This document shows, one piece after another, positions 11,633-23,100 of a stretch of DNA of 64,000 nt. This stretch comes from Meloidogyne chitwoodi (Eukaryota; Nematoda; Chromadorea; Rhabditida; Meloidogynidae), in assembly GCA_015183035.1 (NCBI GenBank), contig JACZZP010000012.1:620001-684000 (forward strand), written 5' to 3'. The stretch's first letter is position 1, and the number at the start of each line of letters is the position of its first letter. Under the pieces are notes generated by a model. That model was not told the origin of the DNA and did no database searches. It worked only from the letters and a program-made list of their open reading frames with translations. The translations under genes and the position numbers were made by a program.

Positions 11633-11774
11633 CAGACCTGTGCGAAACACCAAAATTTTTTCCAACGAAACGAAACATTTTAAATTCTGTTTCGTAACGA
11701 AACGAAACTAAGCTGAAAAAAGTCACGAAACTTACGAAACTACGAAACGAAACGAAACGTTTCGCACACGTCTG
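11633..11774. mobile_element. 142-bp MITE with CGAAAC tracts and 8-bp target duplication
   Basis: Termini CAGACCTGTGCGAAAC and GTTTCGCACACGTCTG are near-perfect inverted repeats and the inside is rich in ACGAAACG repeats. GTTATGAT flanks both ends (11625-11632 and 11775-11782). A related copy lies near 43020-43215. The rest of 11316-12353 is AT-rich intergenic sequence with no gene seen; a TTCTAACAG acceptor just before 12354 fits trans-splicing of the next gene. Confidence 0.7.
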
Positions 11775-12353
11775 GTTATGATGGCAGGAGTCCTCAATGT
11801 GATTTCATTTTATAGGAACTTTGCATATTTTAATTAAAATAATAAAAAAAATTAAATTATAATTTTTAAACAAGGAAGAAGGAAGTAAAAAATTTGTTTT
11901 TTTACTTCTTTTTTTAATATATTTTATTAAAACAGTTGCTTTCATTTTCTAGTAAAAAAGTGTTAAAAGTGCAGCCTTAAATCAATTTTAAGAAAAAAAT
12001 TTTTTTTATCTGATTGACTAAAAAATTTTTTTATTTAATTTTTCCTATATATTTTTGCAAAAATATTTTTTTATTTTTAACTGTTAAAATTAAATTTATT
12101 AAATAAATTAAAATTTTCTAATTTTTTTAAAGAAATTTATTTTTTTTAATCAAAATATTTAAAAAATTAATAAAATTATTTTAAAAAGATTATTATAATA
12201 AAATAATTAATTTAATAATAATGTTTAATTTCATCCGTCAACCTAAGAAAAAATTGAAAGAAATGACTTTTAAAAATTAAATAAATATTTAATACCTTTA
12301 TAATTAATGTTTAAACTTTTTTTATTTATTTTCTAACAGTTAAATATTTAAAT

Positions 12354-15300
12354 ATGCTGCAAATAAAATTTAATTTAATAATTTTTAATTTATTAATTTT
12401 AAATATTTATTCACAACATTTTGAAAAAAGTAGAAGTGTTTGGGTTGAACAAGGACTTATAAAAGGAAAAATATTTAAAATAGATGGAAAACAAGTACAA
12501 ATATTCAGAGGAATACCGTCAGTGCTATTTTTAAATTAATTAAAAATAAATAAATATTTTAGTTATGCAGAACCTCCAATAGGTGAATTACGTTTTAAAA
12601 AACCAATAAAAAAAGAAAAATGGGAAAAGGAATTTTCTGCAATTGATTATGGTCCTCCATGTCTTCAATTTATGGATTTTCATAAAAATGATCGTTATTC
12701 TGGAAAAAATATGCTTTTAGAGAGTGAAGATTGTTTAACATTAAATATATTTTCTCCATATGTAAATTTATATTTTAATTTTTAAAAATTTTTTTAAATT
12801 TTTTTTTAAGGATTCTGAAGATGAAGGAAATTTACATCCAATACTTGTTTGGATTTATGGAGGTTCTTTCCTTGCTGGTTCAGCAGATACTGGAATAGAT
12901 ATGGAAATATTAGCTAAAAATATTGTTTTCCGAAATATTACTTTTATTAGTGTTAATTATCGTCTTGGACCTTTAGGTTTTATGTCCTTAAGTCATGGAG
13001 CAGCAGATAGTGGAAAAATTATTGAAGGAAATTTTGGGCTTTGGGATATTACTGTAAATATTTTTAAAATAATTTAAATAAAAAATTTTAGTTAGCCTTA
13101 GAGTGGGTTCAACGAAATATTAAACAATTTAATGGCGATCCTAACAGAGTTAATATAATTTATTAAAAATATTTATTAAAATATTATAACTATGATTATT
13201 TTAATTATAAAATATTTTTAAATAATCTAAAAAAATAAAAAAATATTTTAAAAGGTTACTTTAATGGGTGAAAGTGCTGGTTCAGCAGCTGTTTCAGCAT
13301 TAGCTGTTAGCCCTTTAACAACAGAATTATTACATGGAGTAATTACAATGTCAGGGTCAGCAACTGCTGGTTGGGCTATTCATCGATTGAAAGGGAGCAT
13401 TCCCCAATGGGATATGATTAATATTGCTGATTATATTAGATGTAATAAATTAATTGCTGATCAGGTGATTTTTAAATTTATATTTTCTTTTAAATTTTTT
13501 AAGGATTTGGATGATGTCCTTGCTCTTCTTCCACAACAAGAACGTTCCCGAGTACAAGCAGCCGATTTTCATGCTTTTAGAAGTTCTCATCAACGTGCTT
13601 GTAATCTTCAAGAACATATTCCTGATTGTTTAAATCATGGGGGACCAATGAGTAAAGTTTTTTTTATTAATTAAAAACAAAAGAGAGAATTGACCATTCG
13701 AAAAAAAGACGGGTTTAAAATTAAAACATTTTTTAATCAAATTAAATTAAAAATTAAGCATAAAGAGGAATGAAAAAGTTTTATAATTCAACTAAAAAAT
13801 AACTAAAAACTTTAGGTTCACCAGAATTATTGTCATGTTTTCGAAATGAACTTAATTTTAGTGAAAATCCTTTATTTTGGAGAGCATTGGCTGCTGAAGT
13901 AACAAAAATAAAATTTAATAAAATAAAATTAAATTAAAAAAATATAGCTTGGTGTATCAAAAATGATTGTGGATGGAGAATTAATAATTGACTCAGGCAA
14001 TGAATTAATTAAACAAGCTGCTCGTGTTCCAATGATGACTGGAGTTGCAAGAAAGGAATGGGCACATAAAAAACGTAAATTTAATTAAATTACCTCTTTT
14101 ATATGAATTATTTTAAATAAAAAATGAAATCAGAATTATTAAATAAAAAATGAAATCAGAATTATTAAATAAAAAATCAGAATTATTAAATAAAAAAATC
14201 AGAATTATTAAATAAAAAATCAGAATTATTAAATAAAAAATCAGAATTATTAAATAAAAAATCAGAATTATTAAATAAAAAATCAGAATTATTAAATAAA
14301 AAATCAGAATTATTAAATAAAAAAATCAGAATTATTAAATAAAAAATCAGAATTATTAAATAAAAAATCAGAATTATTAAATAAAAAATCAGAATTATTA
14401 AATAAAAAATCAGAATTATTAAATAAAAAATCAGAATTATTAAATAAAAAATCAGAATTATTAAGTCTTTATTCTCTCTTTAGCTTCATTCTACCAATTT
14501 TATCGTTATTCAAACTTGAGCCGTTCAAAAGTTGAAGAAAGCGTGCGCAAAATAATAGAAAATGCTTTTGCTGACACTCTCTCCCATCGAATATCAAATT
14601 CAACTATTGACTTGATTTCTAATGCTACTTTTTTGAGATATATTCAGGCAAATACTTTATACACATTTTTTAAACTAATTATTTTTTTAGGGTTTAGAAA
14701 TTGATTATGATATGCCTGCTGTTGTTGCTCGTCTTCAGGATTTAGAATCTGACGTTGAATTTGTTTCTCCATGTCAAAGTGAAGTAGAGGCTTATGTTAT
14801 GAATGGAATACCTGTTTTTGCATATTCCTTTGATTATGTACCTAGAGGTTCTGTTATTGAGGATGATCGTCGTTTTTATTCAATGTTTGGAAATGCCCCT
14901 GTTGGATTGAAAAGAAAAGACCAGCATTTAAAATGTGAAAAAAAATTTAAATTAAATATAATTAAAAAATTAAGCTCACAGCCTTGAAGCATTTCATGGA
15001 TTAGACCATTCATTTATCTTTACTAAAGGCTATTCTTCCAATTTTCATATAGAGCCTTTCAGTCGACGTGACAAAACAATGTCTAGACTTTTAACAAAGT
15101 TATTTTGTCCTTAAATAATTTTTATAAAAAATTATTTTAATTTATCAATAGAATGATTGCCAATTTTGTAACAACGGGAGACCCATCAACAGAAAATTTT
15201 ACTTGGCCTTCAAATACTAATGAGTCATTGCATTATGTATCATTGGATTTACCACCAAAGTAAAAATTAAATCATAATTCTTTTAAATTTAAAAAAAATT

Positions 15301-15647
15301 AAAAGAATAATGCGTGGAGCTATACATTTTCCTGCTCCATCTTTTTGGAATGATGAAGTACAAATGTTAGCAAAATATCAATTGGCAGATTCTGTTAGTA
15401 GAGCACATGAACAAGCAGCTAGTGAATTGTATAAATTTAAATTTATTATTTTTAAATATAAAAATTAATTTTAAGAACATGGGAGGAACGTATGCAACTT
15501 AGAGCATATAAACGTGCCTGGTATGCCCTTTGGGTATTTGTTTTTGCAATTGCAGTAATAATTTGGTTAATTATTGTTTGTGCTGTATGTCATTGGAGTA
15601 GAATACAAAGTGATAAGGCTTATGATAATATTGTTATTGAAAGATAG
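12354..15647 (+). CDS. Carboxylesterase type B with C-terminal membrane anchor
   Basis: Alpha/beta-hydrolase of the cholinesterase/carboxylesterase family. Fourteen exons: 12354-12517, 12563-12761, 12811-13053, 13092-13148, 13255-13464, 13504-13651, 13816-13898, 13948-14074, 14484-14647, 14691-14934, 14975-15098, 15152-15259, 15306-15428, 15476-15647; 721 aa. Signal peptide at 1-20; oxyanion region IYGGSFLAGS; nucleophile elbow GESAGS (Ser228); likely acid Glu405 in GVARKEW; likely His554 in FHGLDHSF. So the triad looks present, unlike gliotactins and neuroligins that lost it. The family marker SEDCLTLNIFSP is seen. Near the C terminus WYALWVFVFAIAVIIWLIIV is a single membrane span, followed by a short tail with TYR-like DKAYDNIVIER, so the catalytic part faces outward or the ER lumen. 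Substrate unknown. One intron uses a GC donor and one holds a minisatellite. Confidence 0.88.
14114..14464. repeat. Minisatellite in carboxylesterase intron 8
   Basis: About 17 tandem copies of a 20-22 bp unit, AAATCAGAATTATTAAATAA, with small A-run length changes. It fills most of the intron between exons 8 and 9. There are no unique spacers, so it is not CRISPR-like. Confidence 0.95.
14648..14690 (+). other. GC-AG intron in the carboxylesterase gene
   Basis: The reading frame demands removal of this stretch (it otherwise shifts and stops), but it contains no GT. The exon ends ATTCAG and the intron begins GCAAATAC and ends TTTTTTTAG. A GC donor after CAG is the only solution that keeps phase 0 on both sides. 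Confidence 0.75.
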
Positions 15648-16320
15648 AAGAGATATTTTTTGTATTTAAAATTGGAATATAATTTGTTTTTTAATAATAT
15701 AATTTGTTTATAATTGATCTCGATAAAAGCTAAATTAAGCACTAAAAACTATTTTTTACACCTATGTAGATTTATAAATGAGATAAATAAAATTAAAATT
15801 ATTTTAAATAAAAATTAGTGTTATAGGTAAGCTTACAATTAGTTTATATTTAATTCTCTTTGTTTATTTCAAACACTTAATAAACTTATTCACATTAATA
15901 AAATGTCAAGTTAGGTAATTATTCAACGACAATGAAAAGTATCAAAACTTTAGTGAATATTAAGTCTTAAATTAAAAATTATTATTTAAAATTTCCCCAA
16001 TTCAACATAAATAAATTGCTCAAAATTATATTTTTTCTATTTAATTTAACTTTTTCTTTTTACGTTATTTTGCCCCAAAACATTTTTTCAAATATTTATA
16101 TAGTGAAGAGAGGACATTAATATTTTAATAAAAAATATTAAATGTTGTTAACCTCTTTTTCTCAGTCTATGAGAGTACCTATAAAACACAGATTTAAAAG
16201 AAAAGTTTTACTCAGTTTAAAAATATTAGAGAATTTTAATATATAAATACCCTTTATAATTAAATATAAATAAATTTTTCATTATTATTTTAAAATTTTT
16301 TTAGATTTTTTTAAATAAAA
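15648..16320 (+). other. Intergenic, no gene seen
   Basis: AT-rich DNA between two + strand genes. A TTTTTTTAG acceptor-like site about 17 nt before 16321 fits trans-splicing of the next gene. No repeat or RNA gene was recognised. Confidence 0.5.
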
Positions 16321-17001
16321 ATGAAAGTAAAAACAGAAAAACAAAATGAGGATTGGTCTTGTGAAGAAATTAATTTTAATAATGAAGAAGATGAACTGTT
16401 ACAAATGGTTTTTTTTAATTTTTAAATCAATTAATTTAATTTTATATATAAAGGTTGATAAGGAAAATACTAATTTTTATGATGAATTAATTAAAAATAT
16501 TAAAGTTGGTTTGATAAATTAAATAATTTTTTAATTTTTAAAAAGATTAAAAAAACTTTTTTTCTTCTTTTTTTAAGCAAGATAAAAAGGTAAAACAACA
16601 AAAATATTTACCAAATATTAATTTATTTAAATATATTAAAAATATTAAATTTTGGATTATTTTATTTTTATTTTTTTATCTGTTTTGTTCTGTGACTTAC
16701 TTATTTTATTATAAAAATATTGAGAATATAAAGGTAATATTTATTAATATTTTTTAATTTTAATATTTATCTCTATTCAAAGTCTAATGAACAACAGATT
16801 GAAAAATTGGAACAATTAATAATTTCACTTCAAGAAACTTTTATTCAACAATTGGATAAAATTGCAAATTTGGAAGAAAATAATAAAATTAACAAAGAAC
16901 AAGATAAATATTTAGGTAAAATAATAATTTTGTTTTTTTATTTTCTTATGATTATTTTTGGTCTTATTGGTATATGTTGTTGTTATGCCTTAACTCGTTA
17001 A
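16321..17001 (+). CDS. Small two-pass membrane protein, unknown family
   Basis: Exons: 16321-16407, 16454-16504, 16578-16733, 16783-17001, all phase 0; 170 aa. The N terminus is acidic and hydrophilic. A first hydrophobic span is near residues 63-83 (FWIILFLFFYLFCSVTYLFY). It is followed by a heptad-like coiled coil (NEQQIEKLEQLIISLQETF, then LDKIANLEENNK), then a second span near the C terminus (ILFFYFLMIIFGLIGICCCY). No signal peptide or known motif was seen. The short loop between the spans with coiled-coil character could promote oligomerisation; this is inference. It converges on the Crumbs gene with only about 150 bp between stop codons. Confidence 0.7.
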
Positions 17002-17150
17002 TTTTTTAATTTTTGTTAAAAATATTTGATTGATTAATTTAAATAAAATAAACAAAAAAAGAATTTAAATAAATTTTATTTATTAATATATACCCGTATA
17101 TATATATATAATATTTTAAAATAATATCTAAAAATTAATTATTAAACTAA

Positions 17151-20100
17151 TTATTTATTTTCTTTAATTAAATGTTGTTTTTTATTATTTTTTGATGACA
17201 ATTGTTGCTTATTATTTGAATTAATAAAAAATCTAGCATTTCCAGTCATTTCCTGAGTTGATGGACTTAAAAAAACATTTTTAAATATTTTTTTAAATTT
17301 AAAAACCTATAAGTTCCTTGATTTGCCCTTTTTTTCCCTGTACATACAATAAAGAAGTTTAACAAAATACCCAATGCTATAAATAATATTATTAAAACAA
17401 CTCCTAATGCTATAAAGCTGTAAAAAGATATTGGCTGTTGTTTTTCAATCTTTTAAAATTTATAAAAATTAATAAAATTTAATAAAAATTTAATTCCTAC
17501 CAAACGCATACATAAATCTCCTGTATAACCAGCCAAACATTCACAATCATGTGTTGCAAACTTTAAAATTAAAATTAAAATTAAAATTAAAATTAAAATT
17601 AAAATTAAAATTAAAATTAAAATTAAAATTAAAATTAAAATTAAAATTAAAATTAAAATTAAAATTAAAATTAAAATTAAATTATTAATTAACTTCATTT
17701 CCATCAACACCTAAAACTACTCTTGGACGAATACAACGACCATGAACACAATTATGAAAAGTTTTATTTAAATTAATATTAGGAAGGCAAAGATTAGGTA
17801 ATTGACAATAAAGACCAATAAATCCTAATTAATTTTATATTTTAATTAATTTAAAAAATAAATATAAGTATACCTTCTTTACATTCACATTTAAATGTTC
17901 CTGGCCAATTATGACAAGTACCATTATTTTTGCAAATTGATAAAGTAGAATTAGAATTAGTTGTTAAACATTCATCAATGTCAATTTCACAATTTTTACC
18001 CTTTTTAAAAAAATAAAAAAAATATTTTAATTTAAAAAATTACCTTATATCCAGTTCCACTACAATCACATTCAAATCCATTTATTTTATCTATACATCT
18101 TCCAACTCTACATAAATTAATATTTTTTGTATTATTTAAACATTCATCTATATCAATTTCACATTTTTCTCCAACAAATCCAGAAATACATTTACATTCA
18201 AAACCATTATTTTTTGAAAGACAAGTTCCCCCATTTATACAAGGTTCTCCTATACAAAAATCTAAACGTTTTTCACATGTTAAACCCCAAAATCCAGGTT
18301 GGCATTGGCATTGATGTTTTAATATTGTTTTTTGAATACAATGACCATTATTTTGACAAGGATCTTTTTTAAAAAATAGAAAAAATTAATTTTATTTTTC
18401 TTTTACTGTTTGCACAAGTCCCTGCAATCTCACATCTTTCACCCTCAAAAAAATTTGGACATTGACAATTAAATTTAATTAAAGATTTATTATTATTTAT
18501 TTCATCATTATTTAAAGAAAAACAATTTCCCCCATTTAAACAAGGTAATTCTTCAGTACAAATATTTATTGGAATTGAACAATTACGACCACCCCAACCA
18601 TCATAACAAATACATCTAAATTAATTAATTTAAATTAAATAAATTATTTTTTAAATTAACCTATATCCTCCCCAGACATTTTCACATTTTCCATTACCAG
18701 AACAGATTAATGAAGAATTATTATTATTATTAAATTGATTATTATTTAAATATCCACAAAAATCAGTAAAATCTTCACAAAATTTTCCAGAAAATTCTTT
18801 CGGACATACACAAATAAAATTATTATCAAAATTAGAATTAATACATTTTCCTCCATTTAAACAAGGCATTTCAAAACAAGGATTATTATAGTCTTCACAA
18901 AAATGACCAGAAAAGTTTGGAAGACATAAACAACTTATTTTACCCTTTAAAAAAATAAAAATATTAATTATATTATAAAAAACAAAAATATAAGGGTAAA
19001 AAATCTGACACACAAAAAATTTTTTTTTTAATATTCAAAAGAAATACCACTCGATTCGTCTCGTCGAGCTGAGTCGAATGGTATTATATTTGATATGTGA
19101 AAATAAAACTATTAGAAAGATATAGCCCTTAAAAATTGAAAAACCATAGGGGGGAGTAAGCTAATTTTTAAAATGAGGGAGCAGCCTAGGTAATCACCTA
19201 AAGAAAAAGGAAGAAAAGGGAAAGTTATCGTACTCTCTGTAAACTAATTTGGTTATTTTAACATAACTTTTTTTTAAATTTATATAAAAATATTATCTAA
19301 AATTTAAAAAATAAAATAATCTGAGGTGCTTAAATAAAAACAAATTTTGGAAATTATAATTAAATAAATTTTGAAAATTTTTTGCCTGAAAAGAGGTCAT
19401 GTGATATTTCGGTAATTTTACATAGAATATCCTGGAAACTCTGTTTTTTTAATTTTGTTTTTTTAAAAATCTAAAAAAATTAAAATAAAACTAACATTTT
19501 CATTTTCCAAACATTTTCCATCATTTTCACAAGGATTATCAAAACATTTATTATTTTCATTAAATTGACAATATTTTCCAATAAATCCATTTTTACATTT
19601 ACATTTATTATTAATTATTTTTTTAAAATTATTATTATTATTTATTAATTCTTCAATACATTCACCATTATTATTACAAAAAGTATTATTATTACATTTA
19701 TTTAATTCTTCTAAATTATTATTTATTAATTCTTGACATTTTGGACCAGTAAAACCAGGTAAACATTGACAATTAAAACCATTAATCTTTTTTTAAATAA
19801 ATATTAAATAATTATTTTATAATATTTTTATTTAAATTTATTTTAATTTTTTATAAAAATATTTAAAAAAAAGTTTATTACTTGATCAATACATTGTCCA
19901 TTTGGTAAACATTTAATATTTCCATTCATTGTTTCACATTCATTTATTTGAATCTTAAAAATAATATTTAAATTAAAATATTAAAATTAAGTAGTTATAA
20001 AGAGGAGGACTCTATTAAAGGTTAGCCACCTTTAAATATTTTAAATAATATTTTCGACTTTTTCTCTTTTTTTAAATTTAATTAAATATAAATTAATTTA

Positions 20101-23100
20101 TTAATTGTTTAAAAAATTAAAATTTTATAAATTTTACCTGACAATATTTTCCTTCAAAGCCCATAGGACAAATACAATTAAAATCATTAAAAATATCTTC
20201 ACAACGTCCACCATTTAAGCAAAAATTATATTTACATAAATCAGTAGATTTACATAAACCTAATAAACTTTTTATATTTAATTTTTGTTCAAGTAAAAAA
20301 TAATTAATAATTTTATTATTATTATTTTCTTCTTCTTCTATTAAAGAATTAATAAATGTTAATGGAGGTAATAAACCAAAACGAATATTTTTTAGACAAC
20401 CCTAAAATTAATTAATTAAATAAATTACCTATTAATAATAAATAAAATATAATTATTTTAAAAATAAAAAAAAATTAATTTTTTTGAAATAAAAACATTT
20501 AATTATAAAAAAGAAAGGAAAAGCCTGGGTAATCACTTAATGCCCAGAAGAAAGTTGCAAAGAAGAGAAACTTAACTTACTCTGCGCTCTCTGCCTTTGT
20601 ATTAAATAACCTAATTTGGTTATTTTAATATAACTTATTTTAAATTTTATATAAAAATATGAACTAAAATTTAAAAAATATGTTAGAATATGGGCTTTAT
20701 TTAAAAATTAAAATTTAAAAGATTTGACCAATTTTTGATATATTTATTGGCAAAATTCTTAATATACGCGGGATTTTTTGTTTAGTTTTTTTAAATAATT
20801 AGTAACCAAAAAATTAATTAAAAAATAAAAATATTTTTACCTTAAAACCTTCTTCTTTTTCTGTTCTTCCAATAATAATTTTTGTTTTAATATTTTCATT
20901 TTTAATAAAATTACTTAAATTAAAAAATAAATTAGTAGTAACTTCTTCATTTTTAATTAATTGTTCTTCTTTTAAATCATCAATAATTAATTTTAAAAAA
21001 TTATTTTCTTCTTTTAAAATTAATTTATGCCAAATTCCATTATTTAATAAATATTTAGAAATTAAACAATTATTTTTATTAAAACAAATATTTAAATAAC
21101 CATCACGAAATATTATAGAAAAATAAAATAATAAAGATTTATTTGTTGATTTTGAGTGCTTAAAAAAATTATTATTTTTTAATTAATTAAAAAATAAATT
21201 AACCAATTCAAGTAAATTTCCATTTTCTGTCCTTGTACGAAATTCCAAAGTTAAATTATTTAAATATTCATTTTTATTATTTTTAATTGAAGAAATATTA
21301 TTTATAATTAATAAATAATTAAGTGAACTACTTTTTGTTAAACTTTAAAAATTAAATTAATTAATTTAAATTAATTTAAATTTTATTTTTTACGTTACAG
21401 TTGATGTACAAACAAATCCATCATTTTCACCAATATTTTCACATTTTGAACCATTTGGGCATATTAAAGAAGAATTAAAACAATAATCACGTTCATTACA
21501 TAAATGTCCCTTTTTTAAATTTTAATTTATTTTAATAAAAATAAAAATAAATTAAAAATTAACCATCCATCCATTTTCACAATCACATTCAAAATCATTA
21601 AATGTATTACGACAATTACCATGATCATTACAAATATTTTTATTATTATTTAATATTTTATTTAATAAACAAATATCATCAGAAACTGTTCCCTAAAAAT
21701 TAAAAAAAATTTAAAAAAATTTGAATAATCCCGTGACCACCAAAAATCGAAAATTAGAACCAATTCCTATCTAAATATTTGTATTAAAATCAGAAAAAAT
21801 TGTAAACTAGATTATCTTATTGTTGTATATGAGTGGTGGTCTTTTATAGACAACTTTAACGGTCTAGTCAACAGACTATATAAGCACCAGTAAATAACCA
21901 GTCTGCGAGTTAGTTCTCGTCAACCGCTACACTTCTACCTATCTTCAACCTTCAACTGTCTTTCTCTACGTGATAAACTGTTTGTTTGTTGCTCGACTAC
22001 TCTTCAGTATCTCGGACACCCTAGTTGTACTTAAGTAGGAAACTTAAGATACAACACTCATGAAATCTAAAAAAAATTGAGATCGATATTCTTTAAAATT
22101 GGAAAAATTCTGAAACTGATCCTCGACCGAAGGATTTCTCTCCCACTTAACCCTGAAAAATAAAATTTAAAAAAAATATTTACATTAAGTAAATTTTGTT
22201 CTAAAGTTTTTTCTCCAAAAGTTTTTGTAAATTCGTCAGAATTATTTTTCAAAAACAAATCTTCTCCTAACTGTACAAAACGTTGATTTACTCTAAAATC
22301 CTTTTAAATAAAATTAATTTTAATTTATTTTTTAAATAAATTTACTTGAATTATTCCTTTAAAAAAATAATTATTTGTATTATTAAAATATCCAATTATT
22401 AATTTATCAGCTAATAATGGATGAGCAAATGGACGGTCCAAAATTGTTGAATTTTCTAAAAATTTAAATTTAATTGTTTAATTTTTTTAATTTTTTAAAT
22501 TAAATAAATGTATGGGAATGATGGAAATCTTTTTTATTTTTTAACAATTAATTACTAAAAAAAAATCTTTTAAAACATTTTCTCTATATTTTTAATTTTC
22601 AACAAATTGTTTGAAAATTCTGTAGAATCAAAAAAAATTTTTATTGAAGAAAGTCAAATTCTCATTATTTAAAAATGTCAAAAAATACCCAAAATTTATT
22701 ATTTAAATTAAATATAAATTAAAATTTTAATTAAACTAACCAATATATTTATCAATACGTAAAGTAATATTATTGCCTTCTCTTTCAAGTTCAAATAAAT
22801 GAATTGTATTATCATTTAAAATAGCTAAAATAATAAAAATATTATTTAAAAAATACTCTTATAGAAGCACCATTTTAATTAATTCAATTTATCAAATTTT
22901 TAATATTCTTTTTAATCTCTAACTAAAATATTATTTGGATATCAGAACTACGGTATCTCCGCTTTTCCTGCGCTGAAACGTCTTAGTTAGGATTTTAAAT
23001 ATATTTTAAATTTTCCAAGACTGGCAACTCTATTCTCTCTAATAATTCAAAGGGTGCTTCTATTTTATTTAAAAAATATAATAAAAATAAAATAATAAAT

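Noticed and set aside
14114..14464. Regularly repeated array (CRISPR-like at first sight)
   Set aside because: Units are contiguous with no spacers, inside a spliced intron of an animal gene.
17453..17710. Minus frame with a long Leu-Ile repeat
   Set aside because: Read-through of the (TTAAAA)n microsatellite in a Crumbs intron; only 17501-17560 of it is exon.
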